From contig JAHJYA010000050.1 of the NCBI GenBank assembly GCA_018826895.1, positions 1 to 44,458 on the forward strand: a DNA stretch of 44,458 bases. Direction: 5' to 3'. Positions 1 through 8,736 of this stretch are shown here, in pieces (position 1 is the first letter of the stretch; every line of letters begins with the position of its first letter). The notes under the pieces were generated by a model. The model saw only the letters and a list, made by a program, of their open reading frames with translations, had not been told where the DNA came from and searched no databases. A program made the position numbers and the translations under genes. This DNA comes from Gammaproteobacteria bacterium (lineage in GTDB: Bacteria > Pseudomonadota > Gammaproteobacteria > Pseudomonadales > Pseudomonadaceae).

Positions 1-300
1 AGCGGCCAGAAAATCGTCCTCGACGCCGGCAGCGAACTGACCCTCAAGGCCGCCGGCAGCTTTATCAAACTGGACGCCGGCGGCATCACGATGGTCGGCC
101 CGGTGATCAAGTTCAACTCCGGTGGCGCGCCAGGTAAAGGCTCGGGGGCAGCGCCGCTGTTGCCGGGTAAGGTTAAGCAAGCGGATGCGGATAAGGCGGG
201 GGAGTTGTTGATTCAGGCGCAGAAGCAAGCGTTGCAACGCAAGCAACCGCTTTGCGTCATCTGCGAAGCCGCCAAGCAGGAGGCCGCAGATGCCAACTAA
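1..300 (+). CDS. vgrG: VgrG C-terminal fragment, T6SS spike protein (5' end outside window)
   Basis: The reading frame is open from the first base to TAA at 298-300 and gives 99 residues. It begins inside a repetitive beta segment (QKIVLDAGSELTLKAAGSF, then IKLDAGGITMVGP), the pattern of the beta-helical DUF2345 region at the end of VgrG spike proteins. A short tail follows, ending in an alpha-helical stretch with two cysteines (CVICEAAKQ). VgrG trimers tip the T6SS tube and carry effectors through their C-terminal tails. The next gene encodes a DUF4123 adaptor and overlaps this stop by 11 bases, so the tail probably docks the adaptor-effector complex. The gp27/gp5-like body lies outside the window. 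Family call is firm; the loading role is inferred. Confidence 0.85.
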   Translation, partial: SGQKIVLDAGSELTLKAAGSFIKLDAGGITMVGPVIKFNSGGAPGKGSGAAPLLPGKVKQADADKAGELLIQAQKQALQRKQPLCVICEAAKQEAADAN

Positions 301-1180
301 CGATCTGCGTCAACTGCCAGCAGCATTGCCCTGGGACGCTCCCGCGTATCTGCTGCTGGACGGCATCAGCGTCGAGACACTGCCGCAACAGCTCTATGAG
401 TGGTCCGAATCGCCCGACTTCGACGCCGTGTACCTGGAGACTCCCTGGGCTGAATTGGCCGAGGTCTCTCCCTGCCTGGTACGCCTGAACGGGCAACAGG
501 ACCCCGCACTGGCAGCTTTTGTGCAAAACAGCCAGGACGAATGGGGCTACCTAGTGTTCAGTCCTGCCAGCCGAGATGAGGTGTTGAACCACTTGCGCTG
601 GCTCGTATCCGTGCGCCACCCGCTGGGTGAGGCGATGCTGCTACGGCTGGCGGACCCTGCGGTTATTTATGCCTTGCTTGAGCCCACCCTGCGCGACGCA
701 GATGCCACGTTATGGGGGCCTGTCGAGCAGATCGTTGCCGCTGACCGGATGCAAAACAGCTGGCATCAGCTTCAACGCCCAGGCTCAGCAACAGCCGCCC
801 GCCATGATCGGCCCTATCAGCTATCCGATGCGCAACTGGAGAGGCTCGGCGAGGTGGCGTTTCGCGGCATCCTCATCCGCCTCGACGAGCACCTGCGCGA
901 GTATTTTCCTGACTACCACCAGGCACTGACCCCACCAGATCGCTGGCAACACTTACGGACGCTGGCGGAACAGGCCTATGCCCAGGGCTTCCATAGCGAA
1001 CAGGACATCACCCTCTACGCCAACATCTTCGGCCTTTTGGGGGATAGCGCCCTGCAAGAGCACACCGACATTGCCGAATTGCTGACGCAAAAGTCCTCGC
1101 TCACGCCTTCCCAACGTATCGAGCAAGCAGCGGATCTGGCCTACGCCCGCGCCCAGTCAGCGCAAAGGATTTCCTCATGA
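290..1180 (+). CDS. DUF4123 T6SS effector adaptor/chaperone
   Basis: This 296-residue protein has the DUF4123 look: an N-terminal YLLLDGIS segment around residues 20-27, a middle Trp/Leu-rich region (YLVFSPAS, LRWLVSVRHP, MLLRLADPAV) and a helical C-terminal half. DUF4123 proteins (Tap/TEC chaperones) bridge a cognate effector to the VgrG tip and are not themselves secreted toxins. The ATG overlaps the end of vgrG and has AGGAGG six bases upstream. The stop overlaps the effector ATG in an ATGA arrangement, so translation of vgrG, adaptor and effector is probably coupled. I see no signal peptide or membrane segment. The family call rests on sequence feel plus position; partner specificity is inferred from adjacency. 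Confidence 0.82.
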   Translation: MPTNDLRQLPAALPWDAPAYLLLDGISVETLPQQLYEWSESPDFDAVYLETPWAELAEVSPCLVRLNGQQDPALAAFVQNSQDEWGYLVFSPASRDEVLNHLRWLVSVRHPLGEAMLLRLADPAVIYALLEPTLRDADATLWGPVEQIVAADRMQNSWHQLQRPGSATAARHDRPYQLSDAQLERLGEVAFRGILIRLDEHLREYFPDYHQALTPPDRWQHLRTLAEQAYAQGFHSEQDITLYANIFGLLGDSALQEHTDIAELLTQKSSLTPSQRIEQAADLAYARAQSAQRISS

Positions 1181-4100
1181 GCAGTAAAAATCCCAATCAC
1201 GTCGACAAAGCCAAAAGCGATGGCAAAAGCCCAATCGGTGCCTGCCCGCACATGAAAAACAAGGTGCAGTTACTGCCCTTGCGTTACGGCCTGGTCGAAC
1301 GCCTCGACCCCGCAGCCGAACTGAGCCTGCCTTACCGACTTAAATCGCGGCCATTGGGTATTCGGCTGATTCGTGATGGCTGGTTGTATGTGATCGTCGG
1401 CAAGCAGCCAAAAGCAATTCTGCATGAGTACCGCATTGCCAAGGGTGTGATGACCCAACTGCTGTGGAACAAGGCCGAAGTTACTGCCGACAAGCGAGAG
1501 ACCAGCGTCGGCGAAGCCCAACTGATTTTCTCCCGTCATGATCCGCTGCATGTGGCCTACTCCGAAGTGCAATGGACCGCTGCAAAATGCGCTCAAGTGC
1601 TCAAGAGCCCCAAAGAGCGTAAGCACTTTATGCAAGCCATCGACCTCAGTCGGGTGGATTGTGAGAACGGTGCCGCCGACCTTTTAACCACGAACCAGGC
1701 CAACAAGTGGCTGGCCGAAGCGGCAGAGAAGCCCGCCACAACAAACGCTAGCCAAGGCATGAAGCCTGAAGAAAGCCAAGACTACGCCTGGGAGCAACCT
1801 TCGCTGTACCAGCCAACCCAGCTCGGCATACTGAAGAAAAGCCTGAATCCGCAGTACGAAAATGATCACCTCTACCTGGTGGTGCGTGACGACATCGGTG
1901 TACTGCGCGACCTGGCCAGCCACCAAGATCTGGCTGCCGGCTGGATCATCGACTGGAGCAGTGCCGAAACAACCCAGAAGAAGTATGTGATCGGCTGCTA
2001 CATCGAGTCGTTGTACCGCCTGAATGAGCAGCAAATGCTCAGTGCAGCCAAGCAGGATCCGCGCTTCGCCAAGCTTGAAGAAGAAACCGACCCGGCGCAG
2101 CGCCAAAGCATCAGTGACTACATCAACGTCAAGCATCAGGCCCAATGGCATGGCCCCGGCACACACCGTGGCGCCATTAATGCCTCACGTATGCGCATGC
2201 GCCAGAGCCTCGGTGCGCCCCTCTATGCGAAGTACGAGGACTTTATCGAAAGCCTCGATGAGAATGCTGAAGATGCCCTGGAAGGGGCCAAGTGGGGACA
2301 ACAAGGCATAGGCGATCTGACTGATCGCCCCGGCATGGAGGCGTTTCTCAAACAGCAGCGCGCCCAGCTCAAACGCTGGAACGAGCGACTTGACCTGATC
2401 ACCGAAGACCGCGTTGCCATGGTTGCGGCAGAACGCTTCCACCGCGCGGCCTGGTACTTCGACCCGCAGTCGAGTACGCAAATCGAATTGGCGCTCGCCA
2501 CCGAATATGCCTGCCTGAAAGATCTCTGCCGTACCGACAAAGCCACTGATGCCCTGGCGGCGCTGCTGGATAAATACCCGCAACTGAGCCTGCCTGGGTT
2601 TTTCACCCTGAGTCATGCCGACCAGATCGATATGCAGGCCAAGCTCTCCAGCTTGATCAAGGGCATGCGTGATACGGCCATGGCCAGCAATGACTACAGC
2701 GGCGCACATGAACTTAGCGTCCAGTTCAATGGCTTGGTCCAGCAACAATTGCCGAGTGTTTTCCACCTCAGCGAAACCGGCATTACCCTTAATCAGTTGC
2801 GCAATACCGCCTACGAGCCGGCCAAACAACTGGGCCTGGCCGCGGCCATGGACGGTGCCATGCAAGGGCTGCGCAACGCCGCCCCGCTGGACCCCGGCAA
2901 AGTGCTGCGTGCCCTGCCAGGGGCGGCGTGGCTGGATGTGCTGCGGGCCTTCGGCCAAGGTGGCATCACCCTGGAGTTCGCGTCGGCTAGCCAGATTCAG
3001 GCATTTGAGACCGATACCCGCAAGCTGACCGAGCTGCGCAGCACACTTACCGCGCTGAAACACAAAATCAGACAAACCCTCGCCTTTGAGCGCCGGGGCC
3101 GGCTGCCCCACGGTAGCCACCGCAGCCTGCTGGCAGAGCGCAAAGCCCTGCAAGCAAGCCTGCTGCCCCTAGAAAGCCGCGTGGCCAGCGCCCTTAGCCC
3201 GGTGGGCGAAGGGCCAAGCAAGGCCGGGGTCAAGATCAAGGGCCTTAATAGCACTCAGGTCGCCGAGTTTCAGCGCATGGCCGAGGACTTTCGTCTAAAG
3301 CGGCCATTTAAGGGGTTGGGCGAGGGCGTGTTCCGTTCGGTCGGGGCAGATCTATTTGCCTCGGCCGTGGCGGTTTGGCAGATACGCAATTTTGTGGTGG
3401 TGAATGCTGAGTTTCAACGGAAGGCGGATAGAAGTTCGGCCGACTACTTCTCACTTTGGAACGCTATCTTTTCCATGATCGCTGGAACCTTTGCTGCCGC
3501 TCAGGGCATTGCAGTTACCAGCCTTTCGGTGGCGTTTAATAACTACGCCAGTGTCCCCGGTAAAATCAGCATGGCGGCACGGCTGGGGAAACTCACTGCC
3601 AGTTTTGGCTTGCCCGCGTATGCTTTCAGCCTGCTCGCTGCATCCACCAGCTTGCCGGGCAGTATCGGCAAATTTAATGAGGGCCTGCGCCGGGGCGATG
3701 CGGGCATGCTAGCCGGTGCCGGCATGGCCAGCATCGGCGATGCCGGGCAAGTGGGTATTAACGGTTGGGCCTTCATTCGTTCAAGCGGCATTGTAATTGG
3801 GGTATTCAAGGATACTCAGCAAGCCCGCGCGGCGGCCTGGGCTGTCGCGGGGGGCCGCCTGGTCAGCATCGCCGCACGGGCCAATCTGATTGGTTTGGCC
3901 CTGACCGGTCTGCAACTGGGCGGCGAGTGGATTTACAACCGCAATAACCTGAGCCAACTCGACGCCTGGCTGCAACAAGGCCCCTGGGGCCTGCGCGATG
4001 CTCAGCGGCCCTTGGCGACCGAGCACCTGCGCCTGGCCACCATCACCGCTGCGCCCAGCGCTGGTTTGCAACCCGACAAGGCCGCCGGGTTGTTTATCCT

Positions 4101-4494
4101 GCAGGTACCCGGCGTTATCACCGCTGAGCTGGATGACAGCGGGGTTAGCCTGGCCGCCTACTGGCTCAGTAACCACCAGCGAAACGATTGGCAACCCTGG
4201 ACCGAGCCGCTGCTCTACCAGTTCAAATTACTCAGTAAACTGCACGAGCCGCTGCGGCTCGGGCTGGAGATCTACCCCCAGGAGGCCAATGCCCAGCACG
4301 GCCTGGCCATCGAGTTGCGTTACCCGCCGTTGGCAGGCAGCAACGAGGTACAGACCAAACGCTTTGAAAGCCTGACCCTGCATGCCCAGCAAGGCAAACC
4401 CATGGCCGAAGTCGCCTTGCTGCGTGTGCGCACCGCCAATGCCCCCAGCCTGCCGCTTACGCTGGATACCCTCGACCAATCTGTCATCAGCTAA
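1177..4494 (+). CDS. Large T6SS effector, VasX/BTH_I2691-like, membrane-active C-terminal region
   Basis: This 1105-residue protein lies directly after vgrG and the DUF4123 adaptor. Its N-terminus (GACPHMKNKVQLLPLRYGLV at about 22-41, then IRLIRDGWLYVIV at about 61-73) matches the N-terminal region shared by VasX and BTH_I2691-family effectors. The middle is long, mostly helical and soluble-looking. Residues about 735-915 hold several hydrophobic Ala/Gly-rich segments (near 757, 803, 850-880 and 895-915), as expected for a toxin that inserts into membranes. A final domain of about 150 residues looks beta-rich. There is no Sec signal and no recognisable enzymatic motif. VasX-type toxins collapse membrane potential in target cells and are countered by a membrane-bound immunity protein, which fits the two membrane proteins downstream. 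Target and mechanism are inferred from the family. Confidence 0.8.
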   Translation: MSSKNPNHVDKAKSDGKSPIGACPHMKNKVQLLPLRYGLVERLDPAAELSLPYRLKSRPLGIRLIRDGWLYVIVGKQPKAILHEYRIAKGVMTQLLWNKAEVTADKRETSVGEAQLIFSRHDPLHVAYSEVQWTAAKCAQVLKSPKERKHFMQAIDLSRVDCENGAADLLTTNQANKWLAEAAEKPATTNASQGMKPEESQDYAWEQPSLYQPTQLGILKKSLNPQYENDHLYLVVRDDIGVLRDLASHQDLAAGWIIDWSSAETTQKKYVIGCYIESLYRLNEQQMLSAAKQDPRFAKLEEETDPAQRQSISDYINVKHQAQWHGPGTHRGAINASRMRMRQSLGAPLYAKYEDFIESLDENAEDALEGAKWGQQGIGDLTDRPGMEAFLKQQRAQLKRWNERLDLITEDRVAMVAAERFHRAAWYFDPQSSTQIELALATEYACLKDLCRTDKATDALAALLDKYPQLSLPGFFTLSHADQIDMQAKLSSLIKGMRDTAMASNDYSGAHELSVQFNGLVQQQLPSVFHLSETGITLNQLRNTAYEPAKQLGLAAAMDGAMQGLRNAAPLDPGKVLRALPGAAWLDVLRAFGQGGITLEFASASQIQAFETDTRKLTELRSTLTALKHKIRQTLAFERRGRLPHGSHRSLLAERKALQASLLPLESRVASALSPVGEGPSKAGVKIKGLNSTQVAEFQRMAEDFRLKRPFKGLGEGVFRSVGADLFASAVAVWQIRNFVVVNAEFQRKADRSSADYFSLWNAIFSMIAGTFAAAQGIAVTSLSVAFNNYASVPGKISMAARLGKLTASFGLPAYAFSLLAASTSLPGSIGKFNEGLRRGDAGMLAGAGMASIGDAGQVGINGWAFIRSSGIVIGVFKDTQQARAAAWAVAGGRLVSIAARANLIGLALTGLQLGGEWIYNRNNLSQLDAWLQQGPWGLRDAQRPLATEHLRLATITAAPSAGLQPDKAAGLFILQVPGVITAELDDSGVSLAAYWLSNHQRNDWQPWTEPLLYQFKLLSKLHEPLRLGLEIYPQEANAQHGLAIELRYPPLAGSNEVQTKRFESLTLHAQQGKPMAEVALLRVRTANAPSLPLTLDTLDQSVIS

Positions 4495-4511
4495 AGGACC
4501 CAATTACGCCC

Positions 4512-5585
4512 ATGGCCAAAGCCCCCGCAGAGCCCGACTTCGACCTGAAAAACCAGCGCCCCAGTGCGGGAGAAATGCGCAGCTTCGCCACCGGCCAAGC
4601 CTTGTTTCTGGCCCCACTGCCACTGCCCACCGGTCATGCGCCGATGGACTTGGGTGGCAGCTTTTTGGAGGTTAACGACACCTACCTCGATGTGGGGCAA
4701 AGCAACTTCAACAAAGCCTTCCAGGCCCAACTGATGATTTGGGTATTCATGAGTGTTCTGATTGTGTGTTTGATCGTTGGGCCAACCATCGTTGGCCTTG
4801 GTACATTCGGGGATTTATACGGACGCTCTTTTGTATCTCTTGCAGCAGAAATGCTTCCGAGCGGAGCTCTAATTGCCTTATTAGGCGGCGGCTTATTTGC
4901 AATTTTGGGCTGCTATTCAGTCATCAGTACCACCCTGCAAAAAGCCCGCACCAGGCCCATGCGCTTTAACCGTCAGCGCCGCGAGGTCTGCTATTTCCCC
5001 AGTGGTTCGGACGAGCCGATTATCCAACCGTGGGAAGAGCTGGTGGCCTGGGTGTCGGTCAGCACCGGCACCACAGGCGAGGGCATTATGAGTACCTACA
5101 CCCTGGGTATGGCCCTCGATAACCCGAAAACCGACAAGACCCACTTCCTCAACCAGGGCGTACTGACCCCGGCCCACGGCCTGTCCAAGTGGGAAGCCAT
5201 TCGCGTGTATATGGAAAAAGGCCCGGCCTTTTGCCCCGGCAAAGCCCCCTACGAGGGCCGCCACACCTTTGATGAAGAACGCGAATCCATGCGCGAGGCC
5301 TACCGTGGTGGCTACTGCTCAGCTTTTGGCGTGGCGTTTTGGTACGTGCGCAATGTGGTTACCTGGTGGCGCTTCCCTTACTGGGTTGCCGAGTGGGACC
5401 ACCGCTACAGCATGAAGCCCATGCCCGCCAGCATCGAACAATGGTCGCAACCCTTGCCGCCCACCCAATGGGCCAAACCTAGTAGCGCACTACTGGAACA
5501 AACTGCCCAGATCGAAAAAGCCTTCGCCCAGGGCCAAAGCTTTATGGATTACTTCAACAGCACCTTGGGCTATACCTCAGCCTGA
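4512..5585 (+). CDS. DUF6708-like membrane protein, probable immunity protein 1
   Basis: This is a 357-residue protein 17 bases after the effector stop. A soluble N-terminus of about 75 residues is followed by two close membrane helices (about 76-95 and 115-137) and a large C-terminal domain. That domain starts with the signature FNRQRREVCYF and later has VYMEKGPAF and a Trp/Tyr-rich stretch. The next gene has the same signature and two-helix layout, so the two are paralogues. Neutralising the membrane-active effector is the likely role, from position and topology; it is not proven. Codons in the second helix are unusual for this genome, with three TTA codons at 4878-4895, which suggests a recombined segment. 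AAGGA lies about 12 bases before the ATG, somewhat far. Confidence 0.72.
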   Translation: MAKAPAEPDFDLKNQRPSAGEMRSFATGQALFLAPLPLPTGHAPMDLGGSFLEVNDTYLDVGQSNFNKAFQAQLMIWVFMSVLIVCLIVGPTIVGLGTFGDLYGRSFVSLAAEMLPSGALIALLGGGLFAILGCYSVISTTLQKARTRPMRFNRQRREVCYFPSGSDEPIIQPWEELVAWVSVSTGTTGEGIMSTYTLGMALDNPKTDKTHFLNQGVLTPAHGLSKWEAIRVYMEKGPAFCPGKAPYEGRHTFDEERESMREAYRGGYCSAFGVAFWYVRNVVTWWRFPYWVAEWDHRYSMKPMPASIEQWSQPLPPTQWAKPSSALLEQTAQIEKAFAQGQSFMDYFNSTLGYTSA

Positions 5586-5600
5586 ACGGAAACAAATTGC

Positions 5601-6560
5601 ATGGCTGTAAGCGACCTTATCCAGCAAGCCCTCGCCCGCTTCGGGCAGGCGCCCAGCGTGCTATTGCGCGCCGACCAGTCCACGGGGGAAAAGCCTTGGG
5701 AGATGTTTGTTACCGACGAACACACCGAGCATTATCTGGCCCTAAAGACAGGAGGTGATACTGATAGGGGAATGCTTACAGGCGTAATGGGCGGTGTTGG
5801 CGGGGTAGCCACAATTCTCATGAGCGCCATTCTGATCCTGACTGGGAAAATCGATGGTGTTTGGATGGGACTGTCATTGGCTGTCATTTTCTTCATCGTC
5901 CCTTTTCTCTGGGAAACCCGCCGCCCTCTCCCCCTGCCAATCCTCTTCAACCGCCGTACCCGCGAGGTCTATTTCGATCACAACGGTGAGCTCTACCACA
6001 GCCCATGGGACGGTATTCAAGCGCTGGCAGGTGAGTACGTAATGGTCGGCCCCCATACCGGCGGTATGCGTAACGCTTCGCTGGAAGTTCTGGTGCGCCG
6101 TTTGGGGGAGCCGAATAAAGCACTGCTAGTCAGTCTCGGCCTGCCCATGGGCAAGACGCTGCAAATGCAAAAAGGCTTTTGGGAATGGCTACGTGCCTAT
6201 ATGGACAACGGCCCCTGGTTCGATGAAAACGGCCAACGCAGCGATTCGGATGCCTATATCAAGGAAATGCTCAAGGCCAGCAATATCAAAGGTACTGACT
6301 GGCACTCACTGACGCTGGCCAAGATAGCCAAGAAGAAAGCAGCCAATGGCGGTAAGAACTACCTGGAATGGACCGATGCCTTCATGCTGGCTTGGGAAGT
6401 GCTGTATTACCCCATAAACTGGCTACACGAGTACACCTATACCATCGCCAAGCGCCGCTCGCGCAACCGCTGGCCACAGATCGTCAGCGAGCGCCTGCAA
6501 CCCGATGGCCCAACCACGCGGTTGATCGACCTGGAGCGTGAGCGGGGACTGGATGTATAG
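5601..6560 (+). CDS. DUF6708-like membrane protein, probable immunity protein 2
   Basis: This 319-residue paralogue of the preceding gene starts 15 bases after it. It has an N-terminal soluble segment, two membrane helices (about 58-80 and 85-105), the signature FNRRTREVYF just after the second helix, and an AYMDNGPWF motif that aligns with VYMEKGPAF in its neighbour. Both end in an aromatic stretch followed by a basic C-terminal part. Outside these anchors the two diverge strongly, as immunity duplicates do when they track different effector variants. It could instead be an accessory subunit acting with the first protein. The ribosome-binding site is weak (GGA far upstream), so it probably relies on coupling with the gene before it. 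Confidence 0.7.
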   Translation: MAVSDLIQQALARFGQAPSVLLRADQSTGEKPWEMFVTDEHTEHYLALKTGGDTDRGMLTGVMGGVGGVATILMSAILILTGKIDGVWMGLSLAVIFFIVPFLWETRRPLPLPILFNRRTREVYFDHNGELYHSPWDGIQALAGEYVMVGPHTGGMRNASLEVLVRRLGEPNKALLVSLGLPMGKTLQMQKGFWEWLRAYMDNGPWFDENGQRSDSDAYIKEMLKASNIKGTDWHSLTLAKIAKKKAANGGKNYLEWTDAFMLAWEVLYYPINWLHEYTYTIAKRRSRNRWPQIVSERLQPDGPTTRLIDLERERGLDV

Positions 6561-6634
6561 CATCACGCATACACCTCTAAAAACGCATGCCTGCCAACGC
6601 CATGCGCCATATTGAAATAATCAAGGAATGACCT

Positions 6635-7093
6635 ATGCAACAAGCCACCTGGAACCAGGCTCAATACCTCAGCGTCATGTCGTGGGCGATGCTCAGTGCA
6701 GCCGTCACAAGTGCACAGCTTGTGTTTATCTTTTTCCCGCTTGGCGACCTGGACGAATACCTGCTCGGCTGGCCCCTCGGCTTATCGCTTGTCGCTAATG
6801 CCGTACTTTTTCTTGCAGCAGCATTAGGCCGCCGTGATCAGCATGTACGAGTCTCGCTGACAGAACAGGGCATGCAGTACGACGACGAATCCGAGGCCTA
6901 CCGTCGCCAAGAACTGCTCTGCGCAGGTGAGATCAAGAATCTGCGCGTTCGGCGAAATCCGTTCTTCAAGTCACTGACTATCGACATGAAAGAAAACAAT
7001 CAAAGGTTCTTCTTGAGTAACGTGTCCATAACAGACGACTTTCTGGCACAGGCGCGCGCACTGATCAGCGCAGGCGCAAGCAAGGTCTCATAA
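6635..7093 (+). CDS. Small two-helix membrane protein of unknown function, end of T6SS island
   Basis: This 152-residue protein has two predicted membrane helices (about 15-36 and 48-67) followed by a soluble domain of about 80 residues. The soluble part alternates short strands (VRVSLTEQGMQY, IKNLRVRRN, SLTIDMKE, RFFLSNV) and ends in a helix, resembling bacterial PH-like domains. AAGGA sits eight bases before the ATG. It follows the second DUF6708-like gene after 74 bases on the same strand and converges on the HAD gene. I do not recognise the family. Position and topology make a third immunity or accessory protein plausible, but that is guilt by association. Confidence 0.6.
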   Translation: MQQATWNQAQYLSVMSWAMLSAAVTSAQLVFIFFPLGDLDEYLLGWPLGLSLVANAVLFLAAALGRRDQHVRVSLTEQGMQYDDESEAYRRQELLCAGEIKNLRVRRNPFFKSLTIDMKENNQRFFLSNVSITDDFLAQARALISAGASKVS

Positions 7094-7131
7094 GTCAGTA
7101 GCGCTACCCGGATAGTGTTGCAGCGACCGGT

Positions 7132-7719
7132 TTAGAGCAGGCGCTGCAAAGCCCAACAGTCCACAGCGAAATGATCAGTCAGCGCCGGCCAGGGGTTGTC
7201 TGGCAGGTTTACCAACACACTGCAGGCGCCTGCGGCGCGGGCGCACTCCAGGTCGAAGCGGTAGTCGCCGACCATCACCAGTTCGTGCGGCGCAACCTGC
7301 CAGGCGTCGGCCAGGTGCAGCAGGCCGTCGGGCGCGGGTTTGGGGGCAGCTTCATCGCGCCCAAGCACATGGGCTGGGGCAAAGCAGTCGTGCAAACCGA
7401 TGGCCTGCAGCGTCAGCAGGGCTAGTTCGTGGGCATTGCGGGTGAGGATGCCGAGTTGGTGGCCACGCCCGGCCAGTTCGCGCACCAGCTCCACCGCGCC
7501 GGGCGCCGCCTGGGAGGCCAGGGCCAGTTCCCGCTCATGGTCGAGCAGCCAGGCGTGTTTGGCCGCCGCTTCGCGAGCCGGCAGTGCCGCCAGGTGGCCG
7601 AGGATGTCTTCATCGACAGGAATCTCCAGCGCACGCTTGATGGCCTCGAAATCGTGGACGGCGATGGTCAAGGTGCCATCCATGTCGAACACCCAGTGTT
7701 TACGTTGTGCCAGGTTCAT
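7132..7719 (-). CDS. HAD-superfamily hydrolase (phosphatase-like)
   Basis: This 195-residue protein carries the HAD motifs in order: FDMDGTL (motif I, catalytic Asp pair at residues 11 and 13), ILTRN (motif II), the APKPAPDG lysine (motif III) and VGDYRFD (motif IV). The helical cap between motifs I and II is the size seen in phosphoglycolate phosphatase-like members. It probably dephosphorylates a small metabolite; the substrate cannot be read from sequence. The ATG has GGGGAG five bases upstream. It lies 48 bases downstream of the pilus tip-adhesin stop on the same strand, so read-through from the pilus operon is possible, though nothing links the functions. A TATGCT sequence at 7753-7758 (minus strand) may be its own -10. 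Confidence 0.88.
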   Translation of the reverse strand: MNLAQRKHWVFDMDGTLTIAVHDFEAIKRALEIPVDEDILGHLAALPAREAAAKHAWLLDHERELALASQAAPGAVELVRELAGRGHQLGILTRNAHELALLTLQAIGLHDCFAPAHVLGRDEAAPKPAPDGLLHLADAWQVAPHELVMVGDYRFDLECARAAGACSVLVNLPDNPWPALTDHFAVDCWALQRLL

Positions 7720-7767
7720 CGGCGCTCCCCGCGCGATCGCTCAGGCGCGCAGCATAGCGCCAAAGCC

Positions 7768-8736
7768 TTAGTAACTGATGATCAGGCTGACGTTATCGAT
7801 GTAGGTTCCGGCCGGTACATTGGGCTGCGCTGGATCGATGATCGCCTGAAAGGGAAAGCTTTGTGGCTCGCCCGTGCCTGTTGCCGAGCGGGTCTGGCTG
7901 GCATTGTCCCAGACGGTCGTGGTGCTGGGGTGAAAGAGGTTGTAGCGCAGGTAGTTACCCGCGACCTGCATGCGCCGCCAGGGCGCCTGATAGTGCTGAC
8001 CATTATCGAAACCCAGGCGATAGCCTTCGGTGTTGGTGCAGGTCACGCTGACCGACTGTGTGAGCGGGGTGAACTGGCTGACTAACGCCTGGCTGCCGAA
8101 GTCCAGGTTCGGTGTGCTGTTGATCAGGCAGGCCTTGCTGACCACCAGGGTCAGGTTGATCACCGCGGTACTGCCACTGCCCCAGTTGGTTGGGGCACCA
8201 CATAAGCCCAGCGGGCAGCTTTGCGTCAGCCCCGGGCTGCGGTCCCATGAGGTACAGGCATTGAGCGCACCCAGTAGGCAGATAGCCCATTGCCAAGTGA
8301 GCGTGACGCTACCGGTATAAGTACCGGCCGCCACATTGCTGCCCAGGCGGGTACGGAAGTACAGCGGCACGCTTCGCGAAGTACCACCCAGGCCGAGCAG
8401 TACGATGTTGGTCAGGCTGACAGGTTGCCCGGCTAGCAACTCCTGGCTGTAGCCACTGTTGCTGAAGACCTGGAATGGAATCTGCTGATCACCACTCTGC
8501 AAGTTCAGGCTACCGCTGGCCAGGGTGACGCGGATGTAATTGAACGCCAGCGCCTCCAGAATACCGTCGCAGCGCAGGCCGCCACTGGCCGACGCCTGTT
8601 GCGCCGTGGTGCGCAGGCTCAGCGAATTGCTCGTACCCAAACTCACCGCCGAGCTGCTTGCGGCGCAGGCTCCATGCGCCAGCTGCCCCAGGAGCAGCAG
8701 CATGATCAGTACAATCAGTCGGCAGCTCAGCGGCAT
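7768..8736 (-). CDS. Tip adhesin of archaic chaperone-usher pilus (CsuE/CupE6-like, two SCPU domains)
   Basis: This 322-residue protein has a signal peptide (hydrophobic about 7-20, cleavage near HGA at 22) and two spore-coat-U-like pilin domains, about 24-150 and 195-322. The second ends in the strand NVSLIISY, similar to the ends of the three pilins. In Csu pili the last gene of the operon encodes the two-domain tip adhesin, whose N-terminal domain binds abiotic surfaces through hydrophobic loops. Between the domains lie four cysteines within 27 residues (153, 161, 174, 179). I chose the ATG at 8736, which overlaps the usher stop by 10 bases and precedes the signal peptide; a longer upstream reading has no signal character. 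Confidence 0.85.
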   Translation of the reverse strand: MPLSCRLIVLIMLLLLGQLAHGACAASSSAVSLGTSNSLSLRTTAQQASASGGLRCDGILEALAFNYIRVTLASGSLNLQSGDQQIPFQVFSNSGYSQELLAGQPVSLTNIVLLGLGGTSRSVPLYFRTRLGSNVAAGTYTGSVTLTWQWAICLLGALNACTSWDRSPGLTQSCPLGLCGAPTNWGSGSTAVINLTLVVSKACLINSTPNLDFGSQALVSQFTPLTQSVSVTCTNTEGYRLGFDNGQHYQAPWRRMQVAGNYLRYNLFHPSTTTVWDNASQTRSATGTGEPQSFPFQAIIDPAQPNVPAGTYIDNVSLIISY

